Part shown: one piece after another, positions 31,779-40,342 of the stretch
How the letters are laid out: each line of letters starts with the position of its first letter
Position numbering within the stretch: the stretch's first letter is position 1
NCBI GenBank assembly: GCA_017308515.1
Contig: JAFKEN010000007.1
Span: 294,957-358,956, forward strand
Length of the DNA stretch: 64,000 nucleotides
Source of the DNA: Actinomycetales bacterium
GTDB taxonomy: Bacteria > Actinomycetota > Actinomycetes > Actinomycetales > Microbacteriaceae
Direction of reading: 5' to 3'
Position numbers and translations under genes: made by a program
Notes under the pieces: generated by a model
Told to the model about the DNA's origin: nothing
Databases searched by the model: none
What the model saw: only the letters and a program-made list of their open reading frames with translations

Positions 31779-33236
31779 TCAGACGCGGGAGCCGGGAGCG
31801 GTGCGCGTGTCGGCGCTGTCGCGCCCGTACTCCTCGAGGAACCGCAGCCACACCTCGCTCACCGTCGGGTAGGCCGGCACGGCGTGCCAGAGCCGGTGCA
31901 GCGGCACCTCGCCGACCACGGCGATCGTCGCGGCCTGGATCATCTCGCCCACGTCGGGTCCGACGAAGGTGACGCCGACGAGCACCCCGCGGTCCTCGTC
32001 GATCACCGCGCGCCCGCGGCCCGCGTAGTCGTCGCTGCGGGCGGAGGCGCCCGCCACCCAGGCGAGGTCGTAGTCGACGACCCGGGTGCGCAGGCCCGCC
32101 TTCTCCGCCGCGGCGGCCGTCATCCCGACCGAGGCGACCTCCGGATCGGTGAAGGTCACCTGAGGCACGTGCGCGTGATCCGCCGTCGCGACGTGCCGGC
32201 CCCAGGGCGCGTCGTCGAGCTCCTCGCCGCGGGCGCGGGCGGCGATCGCGTCGCCCGCGGCGCGCGCCTGGTACTTGCCCTGGTGGGTGAGCAGCACACG
32301 GTGGTTCACGTCGCCGGTGGCGTAGAGCCAGTCGACCCCGTCGACGCGCAGCGTGTCGTCGACGTCGAGCCATCCGCCCGGCTCGAGGCCGACCGTCTCG
32401 AGACCCACGTCCTGCGTGCGCGGGGTGCGCCCGACCGCGACGAGCAGCTCGTCGGTGACCAGGGTGGATCCGTCGCTCAGCTCCATCGCGACGGCACCGT
32501 CGCGACGCTCGGCTCGCGCGAGCTCGACTCCCGAGCGGACCTCGACGCCGCGCTCGGCGAGGGCGGCGCCGACCATCTCGCCGGCGAACGGCTCCTGCCC
32601 GCCGAGCAGCCCGCCGCGCACGAGCATCGTGACCTCGCTGCCGAGGTCGGCGTACGCGCTCGCCATCTCGCACGCCACGACCCCGCCGCCGAGGATCGCC
32701 AACCGCCCCGGCACCGAACTCGCGCTTGTCGCCTCCCGGCTGGTCCACGGCGCGGCCTGCGCGAGGCCGGGGACGTCGGGCAGCAGCGCCGCGCTGCCGG
32801 TGCTGACGACGACCGCGTGCGCGGCCGTGAGCACGGTCTGCGTGCCGTCCGAGGCCGTCACGACGACGCGGCGCTCGCCGTCGAGCCGCGCGTGGCCGCG
32901 CACGAGATCGATGCCCGCGCCCTCCAGCCAGCGCACCTGCGAGGCGTCGTCGCGGTCGTGGGTGATCCGATCGCGGCGGGCGAACACGCCGGCGGGGTCG
33001 AGCTCGCCGGTGATCGCCGCGGCGGCCCCCTCGACGGCGCGCGCCTCGCGCAGCACCGAGCCCGCGCGCAGCAGCGCCTTCGAGGGCATGCACGCCCAGT
33101 AGGAGCACTCGCCGCCGACCAGCTCGGCCTCGACGATGACGGTGCGCAGCCCGCCCTGCACGGTGCGGTCGGCGACGTTCTCGCCCACCGCGCCGGCGCC
33201 GATCACGATGACGTCGTACGCGCGCTGCTCGGTCAT
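31779..33236 (-). CDS. FAD-dependent pyridine-nucleotide disulfide oxidoreductase
   Basis: 485 aa, class I flavin disulfide reductase. It has an N-terminal GAGAVGENVADR dinucleotide fold and a redox pair C-x4-C in GGECSYWACMPSKAL. A second GGGVVACEMASAYADLG NAD(P)-binding fold follows, then the FAD Asp in WLYATGDVNHR. The C-terminal dimerisation domain has a histidine/Glu pair (HAVPAYPTVSEV) in place of the usual HxHPTxSE. It resembles mercuric reductase or lipoamide dehydrogenase, but no mer genes or dehydrogenase-complex genes are adjacent. The substrate is unknown. Confidence 0.9.
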   Translation of the reverse strand: MTEQRAYDVIVIGAGAVGENVADRTVQGGLRTVIVEAELVGGECSYWACMPSKALLRAGSVLREARAVEGAAAAITGELDPAGVFARRDRITHDRDDASQVRWLEGAGIDLVRGHARLDGERRVVVTASDGTQTVLTAAHAVVVSTGSAALLPDVPGLAQAAPWTSREATSASSVPGRLAILGGGVVACEMASAYADLGSEVTMLVRGGLLGGQEPFAGEMVGAALAERGVEVRSGVELARAERRDGAVAMELSDGSTLVTDELLVAVGRTPRTQDVGLETVGLEPGGWLDVDDTLRVDGVDWLYATGDVNHRVLLTHQGKYQARAAGDAIAARARGEELDDAPWGRHVATADHAHVPQVTFTDPEVASVGMTAAAAEKAGLRTRVVDYDLAWVAGASARSDDYAGRGRAVIDEDRGVLVGVTFVGPDVGEMIQAATIAVVGEVPLHRLWHAVPAYPTVSEVWLRFLEEYGRDSADTRTAPGSRV

Positions 33237-33242
33237 GACCCG

Positions 33243-33248
33243 AGGCTA
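33243..33248 (-). promoter_or_regulatory. -10 element of leaderless promoter for the disulfide oxidoreductase
   Basis: Minus-strand TAGCCT ends 6 bases before the ATG at 33236. Confidence 0.55.
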
Positions 33249-33298
33249 CGGTGCGCACGGCGCGCCGTGCCGGAACCACCCGCGACGTCCGCGGGCCG

Positions 33299-34102
33299 TC
33301 AGATCCCGGAGGTGAGCGCCCCCACGACGCGCAGGATCGTCGGCATGTCGTCGGTGACCGCCTCCGCGTCGCCCGGCGCGTACTCCATGACGCCCGCCCC
33401 GGCGAGGGGCAGGCGCTCGCGCACCGCGCGGATCGCGGCCAGCAGTTCGGCGACCGTGACGCCGAAGGGCTCCGGGTAGCCGAGCCCGCGGATCTCGGCC
33501 GGGTCGAGCACGTCGAGGTCGACGTGCAGGTAGACCGCGTCGGCCCCCGTGGCGGCGACCGCATCGGCGAGGGTGGCGGGCTCGCGCAGCGCGTCGACGT
33601 CGAGGCTCGCGACGCCCTCGGCCGCGACCCAGCGCTCCTCCTCCGGATCCCACGCGCGCGCTCCCGCGATCACCACCGAGCTCGCGTCGACCACGCGGTC
33701 GTCGACGAGGGCGCGCAGCACCATGCCGTTGAAGGCGCCCGAGGGCGAGGTCGACGGGGTGTTCGCGTCGGGGTGCGCATCGAGCCACAGCACCGCCAGC
33801 CGGTGCCGCGCGGCGGCGTGGGCGATCGCGGCGTACTCCGCCGCGCAGTCCCCGCCGATCGCGACGACCGGCCCGTCGACGTGCTCGAGGGCCTGCGCGA
33901 TGCGCTGCCGCACGATGCGCAGCGAGCTGAAGCGGTGGATCCCCGTGCCCTCGTCGTCGCCCGCCTCGAGCGGCACCTCGACCTCGATCGTGGATGCCGC
34001 CGGCAGGTCGCCCGCGATCGCGCGCGCCCCGTCGACCACCTGCAGGGCGCGCGCGGACCCGCTGCCCTGCCACTGCGGCACGACCAGGAAGGTGACCGCC
34101 AC
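33299..34102 (-). CDS. Arginase/agmatinase-fold protein with altered first metal motif
   Basis: 267 aa from GTG 34102. The fold's three manganese motifs are present in order: GGDC at 83-86 (canonical GGDH), DAHPDANTP at 108-116, and HVDLDVLDP in the C-terminal third. The substitution of Cys for the first His ligand recurs in some arginase-fold enzymes of uncertain function, so ureohydrolase activity is not assured. Substrate-loop residues typical of arginase are not obvious. There are no arginine-catabolism genes nearby. It precedes none of its neighbours in an obvious operon, though pspA ends only 24 bases away upstream of it on the same strand. Confidence 0.8.
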   Translation of the reverse strand: MAVTFLVVPQWQGSGSARALQVVDGARAIAGDLPAASTIEVEVPLEAGDDEGTGIHRFSSLRIVRQRIAQALEHVDGPVVAIGGDCAAEYAAIAHAAARHRLAVLWLDAHPDANTPSTSPSGAFNGMVLRALVDDRVVDASSVVIAGARAWDPEEERWVAAEGVASLDVDALREPATLADAVAATGADAVYLHVDLDVLDPAEIRGLGYPEPFGVTVAELLAAIRAVRERLPLAGAGVMEYAPGDAEAVTDDMPTILRVVGALTSGI

Positions 34103-34126
34103 GGCTCGCCCCCGCGCCCGGCCGGA

Positions 34127-34858
34127 CTACTGCGTGATCGCCTGCTGGCCGCCCGACTTGATCGCGGCGAGCCGCGCCTCGATCTCGGTCTGCTCGTCGA
34201 GGTCGTCGAGGCTCTCGAACTGCGCGTCGAGGCTCGAGGCGGCCAGCTCCTGCTGGCCCATGACCTTCGCCTCCTCGCGGCGCACCTTCTCCTCGAAGCG
34301 GCCGAGCTCGCTCGTCGGGTCCATGACGTCGATGCTCTTGACCGCGTCCATCACCTGCGACTGGGCCGAGGCGATCTTCGAGCGCGACACCAGCTCGTTG
34401 CGCTTCGCGGTGAGCGACTCGAGCTTGCCGCGCATCCCCTCGAGGCCCGCCTTGAGCTTGTCGACGACCTCGTTCTGGCTCGCGATGGTCGGCTCGGCGT
34501 CCTTCGCCTCCTTCTCGGCGGCCATCTGCTTGCCGATGGCGACCTTGGCGAGCTTGTCGAACTTGTCGGCGTCCGCGGTGTTGCCGGCGGCGCGGAACTC
34601 GTCGGCCTTCGCGCTCGCGGCGAGCGCCTTGCGGCCCCAGTCCTGCGCGGCCGCGACGTCCTCGTCGTGGTCCTGCTCCATGAGGCGCAGGTTGCCGATG
34701 GTCTGCGCGACGGCGCTCTCCGCCTCGGCGATCGAGTTGGTGAAGTCGCGGATCAGCTGATCGAGCATCAGCTCCGGGTCCTCCGCCTGGTCGAGCAGCG
34801 CGTTGATGTTCGCGCGCAGGAGGGTCGAGATGCGTCCGAGGATCGACTGCTTGGCCAT
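34127..34858 (-). CDS. pspA: PspA/IM30-family membrane-stress protein
   Basis: 243 aa, almost wholly helical and rich in Ala, Glu and Lys, with long coiled coils (about 25-215). The conserved N-terminus is ILGRISTLLRANINALLDQAEDPELMLDQLIRDF-like (visible in parts at residues 6-40). PspA proteins bind stressed membranes and form scaffolds. The AAGGG Shine-Dalgarno lies upstream of ATG 34858. The neighbouring TPM-domain gene upstream is often associated with PspA in actinobacteria, so a joint envelope-stress role is likely. Confidence 0.92.
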   Translation of the reverse strand: MAKQSILGRISTLLRANINALLDQAEDPELMLDQLIRDFTNSIAEAESAVAQTIGNLRLMEQDHDEDVAAAQDWGRKALAASAKADEFRAAGNTADADKFDKLAKVAIGKQMAAEKEAKDAEPTIASQNEVVDKLKAGLEGMRGKLESLTAKRNELVSRSKIASAQSQVMDAVKSIDVMDPTSELGRFEEKVRREEAKVMGQQELAASSLDAQFESLDDLDEQTEIEARLAAIKSGGQQAITQ

Positions 34859-34964
34859 GGGAGGAACCCTTCAGGTCTCTACTGCGACCGGCGTCGGCAC
34901 CGGTCGTCGCGAGGCCGATCCTATCGACGCCGCGCGGGAGCGCCAGGGACGAAATCCCCGGAGC

Positions 34965-35003
34965 CGTCGGCCCGCGCGCGGAGCCGGGCGGTGCCCGCCG
35001 ACG
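34965..35003 (-). terminator. Hairpin after the TPM-domain gene
   Basis: Inverted repeat CGTCGGC/GCCGACG (34965-34971 and 34997-35003) with an inner CGGGC/GCCCG arm. It lies 4 bases beyond the stop at 35007, before pspA. The two arms overlap slightly, so the exact fold is uncertain. Confidence 0.4.
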
Positions 35004-35006
35004 AGC

Positions 35007-36902
35007 TCAGAACCGTCCGCTGCCGCCGCGGCGCCCGCCGCTGCGCGAACCGCCGCTCGAGGCACGGCGGATCGAGCCGCCGGAGCGCGAGGACGAGCCC
35101 CACGACGAGCGGCTCGAGCCGCCGCCGAACAGGCCCCCGCTGCGCGACGAGCCGCCGAATCCGCCGCGCGGCGAGCCGCCCGAGGAGGAGCCGATGAGGC
35201 CGCCGAGCACGCCGCCCATGAACGAGCCGTCGCCGCCGGAGCGTCCGCCGACGATCGCGCCGCCGTAGCCCGTGGAGCTGTTCGCGCGGGCGAGCTCGCG
35301 CTGCGCCTGCTCGACGTCGGAGCGCGCGCTCTCGAGCGCGGAGGCCGCCAGATCGCGCGCCTGGTTCGCCTCCGCGAGGGCCTTCTCGGGATCCGAGCTC
35401 GCCAGCGAGGTCGCCGTCGCCAGGTGCCGCTCGGCCTCCGCGACGCGGGTGCGCGCGGTCGCGCCGATGCCGCCGCGCCGGGCGGAGATGTAGTCGTTGG
35501 TCGCGGCGATGCTCGCTCGCGCGTCGGAGATCGCCGCCTGCAGCGCCGTGGCGGCCTTCGCCTTCCGCTTCGCGCGGGCGTCGAGCTCGGCACCGAGCGC
35601 GCCGATCGAGGCGACGAGCTGCTGGGCCTGCGCGATCGCCTGCTGCGCGCCGCGCACGGCAACCGCCGCGGCGGCGCTGTCGCCGCCCGTCACGGCGGCG
35701 CGCGCCTTGTCGAGGGACTCGGCCGCGAAGTCGGCGCGCGCGCGGGCCTGGTCGGGGGCGTCGTCGACGGCGTCGAGATCCTTCGCCGAGAACCGCGTCT
35801 GCAGCCCGGCGAGCTCCTTCTCACCCGCCGCGATCGTGGCGGCGAGCGCGGCCTGCGCCGTGGCGAGCTCGTCGATGAGGGCGGGGGCGTTCTGCTCGAT
35901 CTTGCGCAGCTCGTCGAACGCGTCGGCCTGCGCGTCGAGGGTCGCGTCGGCGGCGGTCGCGAGCTCGATCACCTGCTGCAGCATGGTGCGGCGCTGCTCG
36001 GGCGTCTCCGGCACGGCGTCGTCGAGCTTCTGCTGCAGCTCGAAGGCCTGCTTCGCCTGGGCCTGCGCCGACTCGAGCGCGGCGCGGAAGTCCTGGGTGA
36101 GCTTCTCGCCGAACTGGGCCTCGGCGAATCCCAGCTCCTCCCGACTCGTCTTCAGCTGGTCGTCGAGGGCGACGAGCGCGGAGCCCGCCTTCGTCGCGAG
36201 GGCCTCGTCGGAGTCCGCCTGGGCCCGCTTCCTGCGTCGGTTCGAGACGACGACCGCGGTCGCGATGCCGCCGACGCCGACCAGGGCGACGCCGCCGACG
36301 ACCCACGGCACGGGGGAGGGGGCGAGCGCCCCGTTCAGGGAGTCGACGAAGGCGAGGATGCCGCTCGCGTAGTCGTCCGAGCCGCGCATGGCCGCCACGA
36401 AGGCCGCACTCGCCTGCTCGATCTGCGCGTCGGTGACGGGGGCCGCGGGGCCGAAGGAGGTCGCGTAGGAGCGCGCGTCGGCGTCGGTCGCGATCGCGAG
36501 GAGGTTGTCGGCGTCGCCGAGGGAGCTGAGGTTCGCGGTCTGGTCGGCCCAGGCGGTGTCGGAGGGGGCGCCCGTGAACGCCGGGACGAGCACGACGTAC
36601 AGCGCCACGGCGTGGTCGGCGTACAGCCGGTCGAGGGCGCCCTGCACGCGGGCCGCGTCGCTGCCGAGCACGCCCGACTCGTCGGCGAGGTAGGCGCCGC
36701 CGATGTCGAAAGGGTCCTCGAGCGGCGCGGTGGGAGCGGCGACCGGGGGCGCGGCGGGGGCGGTGGGCGCGGCGGAGGAGGCGAGCGCGGCGGAGGCGGG
36801 GGCGACCGCGAGCAGTCCGGCGCCCGCGAGTGCGGCCACCGCGGCGGCGCGGGCGAAGGGGTTCGTTCCCGGACGGGCGGGGTGACGTCGGGCGCGGCGC
36901 AT
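35007..36902 (-). CDS. TPM-domain membrane protein with coiled-coil and Gly/Ser tail
   Basis: 631 aa from ATG 36902 with a GGAGG Shine-Dalgarno. A signal/anchor helix at about 16-40 is followed by an Ala/Pro linker. A TPM domain (about 68-185) has GGAYLADESGVLGSDAARVQ and a phosphatase-like acid pattern. A membrane segment lies at about 199-222. A long helical region (about 230-540) follows, with repeated Ala/Lys/Asp heptads, and then a Gly/Ser/Arg-rich tail. Such proteins are cell-surface, actinobacterial relatives of the TLP18.3/YgcG group. It lies directly upstream of pspA. Confidence 0.85.
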   Translation of the reverse strand: MRRARRHPARPGTNPFARAAAVAALAGAGLLAVAPASAALASSAAPTAPAAPPVAAPTAPLEDPFDIGGAYLADESGVLGSDAARVQGALDRLYADHAVALYVVLVPAFTGAPSDTAWADQTANLSSLGDADNLLAIATDADARSYATSFGPAAPVTDAQIEQASAAFVAAMRGSDDYASGILAFVDSLNGALAPSPVPWVVGGVALVGVGGIATAVVVSNRRRKRAQADSDEALATKAGSALVALDDQLKTSREELGFAEAQFGEKLTQDFRAALESAQAQAKQAFELQQKLDDAVPETPEQRRTMLQQVIELATAADATLDAQADAFDELRKIEQNAPALIDELATAQAALAATIAAGEKELAGLQTRFSAKDLDAVDDAPDQARARADFAAESLDKARAAVTGGDSAAAAVAVRGAQQAIAQAQQLVASIGALGAELDARAKRKAKAATALQAAISDARASIAATNDYISARRGGIGATARTRVAEAERHLATATSLASSDPEKALAEANQARDLAASALESARSDVEQAQRELARANSSTGYGGAIVGGRSGGDGSFMGGVLGGLIGSSSGGSPRGGFGGSSRSGGLFGGGSSRSSWGSSSRSGGSIRRASSGGSRSGGRRGGSGRF

Positions 36903-36951
36903 GGGATCCTCCGGGGCGGTGTCGGGGGAATCCTAGCGACGGGGGTCGACG

Positions 36952-36976
36952 GGGCGGGAGGGGCGCGGCCCCGCCC
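36952..36976 (-). terminator. Hairpin after the sigma-factor-linked gene
   Basis: GGGCGGG (36952-36958) pairs with CCCGCCC (36970-36976) across an 11-base loop, 7 bases beyond the stop at 36983. No T-tract is present. Confidence 0.4.
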
Positions 36977-36982
36977 GCGGGG

Positions 36983-37543
36983 TCAGTTCCCGGTGAGGGG
37001 GATCGGGGTGCCGTCGTCGAGCACGGCCGTCACGCGCGGCGGTCCTCCGGTCGCGGCCGCGAGATCGCAGACGGCGGCGTAACTCTCGGCGGGCAGATCC
37101 GCCACGCCCTCCGTCACCGCGTCGCGATGAGAGGCGTCGGCGAGCTCCATGAGCTCGCCCACCGTCGCGTCGCGGGCGCCGACCAGTTCGAGGCCCCCGG
37201 TCGCGAGCGGTTCGCAGAGCTCGACCGCCCGCGCGTCGCGGGAGGAGCTGAACGCGTCCGGCGGCGTCGTGCCGCTCTCGGCGGAATCGGCCGCGCCCCC
37301 CGCGACCTGCGAGCTCGCGGTGTCGGCCGCCCCGCCCCCGACCCCGTTCGCGACGACGAGCGTCGCCGGGGCGATCACGACCGCGGCGGCGAGCAGCGCA
37401 CCGCCCGCGACCGCCGCGACCTTCGGCCGCCGTCGGCGCCGGGCCCGCGTCAGCACGGCCTCGACGTCGATCGCCGCCGGCTCGCCCTGGCCGCCGCCCG
37501 CGGCGTCGTCGAGCAGGGCGCGGATCAGCGCGTCATCGGGCAC
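36983..37543 (-). CDS. Single-pass membrane protein, candidate anti-sigma factor
   Basis: 186 aa from GTG 37543, overlapping the sigma-factor stop by 11 bases. About 48 cytoplasmic residues with a basic patch (TRARRRRRPKV) precede one membrane segment (about 50-72). An extracytoplasmic domain follows with two Cys residues. The topology and the overlap with the sigma gene fit an anti-sigma factor. The zinc-binding HxxxCxxC motif of ZAS anti-sigmas is absent, so the assignment is inference from context. Confidence 0.6.
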   Translation of the reverse strand: MPDDALIRALLDDAAGGGQGEPAAIDVEAVLTRARRRRRPKVAAVAGGALLAAAVVIAPATLVVANGVGGGAADTASSQVAGGAADSAESGTTPPDAFSSSRDARAVELCEPLATGGLELVGARDATVGELMELADASHRDAVTEGVADLPAESYAAVCDLAAATGGPPRVTAVLDDGTPIPLTGN

Positions 37544-38168
37544 GAGCGGCCCCCTTCCGTCGGGCGGGCGGCGCCCCGCCGGGCGTGCGGGCCGCGCCGG
37601 TCGCGCGCCGCGCATCCGCCGCCGTTGCCGCCGGAGCGCGCCCCGCGGGGCCGAGCCGACCCTCGACCGTGCCGTCGTCGGCGAGGGCGAGGGACATCTT
37701 CGCGAGCGCGTCGCTCAGGTAGCGCTTCACCGTGCCGGGGCTCAGCTCGAGGGCGGCGGCGATGTCGTCGACCTTGAGGTCGTCCCAGTAGCGCAGCACG
37801 AGGCAGGCCCGTTCGCGCGGACTCAGGCGGCGCAGCTCCTCGTGCAGGTCGAGGCGCAGCTGCGTCGCTTCCGCCGCGTCGTCGACCTCCTCGGGGCGGT
37901 ACTCGAGAGGCGCGACCCGTCGCCAGCGGGTGGTGCGCCGGCCGCGGTCGAGGGCCGCGTTGAGGATCGCGCGGCGCACGTACGACTCCGCGCTGTCGAT
38001 CGTGAAGCCGTTGCGCAGCCGGCCGAAGGTGCGCACGAGCGCGTCCTGCACGAGATCCGCCGCCTCGTCGGGATCACCGCCGACGAACCGCGCATACCGC
38101 AGCAGGGCGTCGCCGCGTTCGCGCACCAGCTCGGTGACGACGCGCTCCCACGCGGGCGACTCGGCCAC
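37533..38168 (-). CDS. SigE-family ECF RNA polymerase sigma factor
   Basis: 211 aa from GTG 38168 with a strong AGGAGG Shine-Dalgarno. Region 2 (about 20-85) contains GDPDEAADLVQDALVRTF and SAESYVRRAILNAALD. Region 4 (about 105-160) contains LSPRERACLVLRYWDDLKVDDIAAALELSPGTVKRYL-type elements, visible as an HTH. The C-terminal 45 residues are Ala/Arg/Gly-rich and outside the fold. It belongs to the SigE (SACE_1776-like) actinobacterial subgroup. Its partner membrane protein follows with overlapping translation. Confidence 0.9.
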   Translation of the reverse strand: MAESPAWERVVTELVRERGDALLRYARFVGGDPDEAADLVQDALVRTFGRLRNGFTIDSAESYVRRAILNAALDRGRRTTRWRRVAPLEYRPEEVDDAAEATQLRLDLHEELRRLSPRERACLVLRYWDDLKVDDIAAALELSPGTVKRYLSDALAKMSLALADDGTVEGRLGPAGRAPAATAADARRATGAARTPGGAPPARRKGAARAR

Positions 38169-38223
38169 GGCATCCTCCTGCCCTCACCCTTCCAGACGAC
38201 GCGGTCGCGCAAAGGGTTGGGGG

Positions 38224-38264
38224 CCGACGGCCGGCGCGGGGTGCGCCTCCCGGCCGGCCGTCGG
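38224..38264 (-). terminator. Terminator hairpin after pckG
   Basis: A perfect 12-base inverted repeat (38224-38235 and 38253-38264) with a 17-base loop, beginning 25 bases after the pckG stop at 38289 on the minus strand. Confidence 0.65.
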
Positions 38265-38288
38265 GGGTCCGGGCTCGGATCTCCGGGC

Positions 38289-40196
38289 TCAGAACTCCGT
38301 GCGCAGGCGCGAGCGGAGGTCGTCGAGCTGGTGCTGCAGCGCGCGCGGCAGCCGGTCGCCGAACTGGGCGAAGAACCGCTCGGCGTCGTCGGCCTCCGCG
38401 AGGTGCGCGTCGACGTCGAGGGCGAACAGCTCGGCCCAGTCCTCGTCGCTCACGCCGGCGTCGGCGTGGTCGATCGCGCCCTCCGCGGGCAGCCAGCCGA
38501 GCGGGCTCGCCTGCGCGGGAGCGCCGCCCTCGACACGGGCGAGGATCCACTCCAGCACGCGCGCGTTCTCGCCGAAGCCCGGCCAGAGGAAGCGGCCGTC
38601 GGCGCCCTTGCGGAACCAGTTCACCTGGAAGATGCGCGGCGGCCGGCCCGCGCCGCGCAGGGTGCGGCCCACCGACAGCCAGTGGTCCCAGTGGTCGGCC
38701 ATGTTGTAGCCGCAGAAGGGGAGCATCGCGAAGGGGTCGCGACGCAGCTCCCCGACGGTGCCCTCGGCGGCCGCCGTGCGCTCGGATGCGATCGTGGCGC
38801 CCAGGAAGACGCCGTGATCCCAATCCCGTGCCTCCGCCACCAGAGGCACGTTGCCGGCACGACGGCCGCCGAAGATGATCGCGTCGATGACGACGCCCCG
38901 CGGGTCCTGCCAGTCGTCCGAGATGATCGGGCACTGGTCGGCGGCCACGGTGAAGCGGGAGTTGGGGTGCGCGGCCGGGCGGCCCGCGTCGGGCGTCCAG
39001 TCGTTGCCCTGCCAGTCGACGAGGTGGGCCGGGGGCGTGTCGGTGAGCCCCTCCCACCAGACGTCGCCCTCGTCGTCGAGCGCGACGTTCGTGAAGATCG
39101 TGTTGCCCCACAGGGTGTCGATCGCGGTCGCGTTCGTGCCGCGGCCGGTGCCGGGCGCGACGCCGAAGAACCCCGCCTCGGGGTTGATCGCGCGCAGGCG
39201 CCCCTCCTCGTCGGGGGCGAGCCAGGCGATGTCGTCGCCGATGGTCTCGACCTGCCAGCCGGGGATCGACGGCTTCAGCATCGCGAAGTTCGTCTTGCCG
39301 CACGCGCTCGGGAAGGCCGCCGCGACGTGGAACACCCGGCCCTCGGGGTTGGTCACCTTGAGCAGCAGCATGTGCTCGGCCAGCCAGCCCTCGTCCTTCG
39401 CGATCGCCGAGGCGATCCGCAGCGCGAAGGCCTTCTTGGCGAGGATCGCGTTGCCCCCGTAGGCGGACCCGAACGACCAGATCTCGCGGCTCTCGGGGAA
39501 GTGGGTGATGTACTTCGTGTCGTTGCAGGGCCAGGGCACGTCGGCCTGGCCGGGCTCGAGCGGAGCGCCGACCGAGTGCACGCACGGCACCCAGTCGGAG
39601 CCGGGCGTGATCCGCGCGAGGGCCTCGGCGCCCATGCGGGTCATGGTGCCCATGCTGACGACGACGTAGGGGGAGTCGGTGAGCTGCACGCCGCGGCGCG
39701 CGAGCGGCGAGTCGAGCGGGCCCATCGAGAAGGGCACGACGTAGAGGGTGCGCCCGTGCATGCTGCCGCGGAAGAGGCCCGTCAGGGTCTCGCGCATCTC
39801 GGCCGGCGCGACCCAGTTGTTGGTGGGGCCGGCGTCCTCCTCCTGCTCGCTGCACACGAAGGTGCGGCTCTCGACGCGGGCCACGTCGGCCGGGTCGGAG
39901 CGGGCGAGGAAGCTGTAGGGGCGCAGCTCGGCGTTGAGGCGCAGGAGCGTGCCGGCGTCGACGAGCTCGCGCAGCATCGCGTCGCGCTCGGCGCGGCTGC
40001 CGTCGCACCAGTGGATGCGCGCGGGCTCGGTGAGCGCCGCCATCCGCGCGACCCACTCGACGATCTCGGGCGCGGCGCCCTCCGGGGCGCCGACCTCGCG
40101 GCGCCGATCGGCGGGCGAGGCGGCGGCGGTGCGGGCGGGCGAGCCGGTCTCGTCCTCGGCGCGGGTGCGGGCGGGTGCGTCCTCGATGATCGTCAT
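38289..40196 (-). CDS. pckG: Phosphoenolpyruvate carboxykinase (GTP)
   Basis: 635 aa. The enzyme converts oxaloacetate and GTP to PEP, the entry to gluconeogenesis. Motifs of the GTP family are present: the kinase-1 loop [13 protein letters not shown] with the reactive Cys, the metal-site DDIAWL, and the guanine-binding region [12 protein letters not shown]. An N-terminal extension of about 30 Ala/Thr/Arg-rich residues precedes the fold. The start is ATG 40196 with a GAGGAGG Shine-Dalgarno. It is divergent from a RamB-like regulator gene, which is a plausible controller since RamB regulates acetate and gluconeogenic genes in Corynebacterium. Confidence 0.97.
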   Translation of the reverse strand: MTIIEDAPARTRAEDETGSPARTAAASPADRRREVGAPEGAAPEIVEWVARMAALTEPARIHWCDGSRAERDAMLRELVDAGTLLRLNAELRPYSFLARSDPADVARVESRTFVCSEQEEDAGPTNNWVAPAEMRETLTGLFRGSMHGRTLYVVPFSMGPLDSPLARRGVQLTDSPYVVVSMGTMTRMGAEALARITPGSDWVPCVHSVGAPLEPGQADVPWPCNDTKYITHFPESREIWSFGSAYGGNAILAKKAFALRIASAIAKDEGWLAEHMLLLKVTNPEGRVFHVAAAFPSACGKTNFAMLKPSIPGWQVETIGDDIAWLAPDEEGRLRAINPEAGFFGVAPGTGRGTNATAIDTLWGNTIFTNVALDDEGDVWWEGLTDTPPAHLVDWQGNDWTPDAGRPAAHPNSRFTVAADQCPIISDDWQDPRGVVIDAIIFGGRRAGNVPLVAEARDWDHGVFLGATIASERTAAAEGTVGELRRDPFAMLPFCGYNMADHWDHWLSVGRTLRGAGRPPRIFQVNWFRKGADGRFLWPGFGENARVLEWILARVEGGAPAQASPLGWLPAEGAIDHADAGVSDEDWAELFALDVDAHLAEADDAERFFAQFGDRLPRALQHQLDDLRSRLRTEF

Positions 40197-40330
40197 GTCG
40201 GCCTCCTCGTCTCCGGGATCCTCGCGCTCCGACCGGTCGGCCGGGGTGAAATCTCGTTGTGCTTTCGATCATGTGCGGTCGTCGCGCGATAGACCGCCTC
40301 CGCGCGTGAGAATTTCCGCCGAAGTTTCGC

Positions 40331-40336
40331 TATGGT
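40331..40336 (+). promoter_or_regulatory. -10 element of leaderless promoter for the RamB-like gene
   Basis: TATGGT ends 6 bases before ATG 40343. The two upstream motifs ATTTCCGC (40311-40318) and GTTTCGC (40324-40330) form a direct repeat that resembles the short AAAGTTTGCAAA-like RamB target, so autoregulation and regulation of pckG are possible. Confidence 0.5.
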
Positions 40337-40342
40337 GAACGG

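Noticed and set aside
37149-40292. Very long open frame on the plus strand opposite pckG and the sigma-factor genes
   Set aside because: It is a composition shadow: high GC at third positions of the real minus-strand genes prevents stop codons. Its residues show no domain and are biased to Arg/Gly/Val/Glu, while pckG on the other strand is unambiguous.
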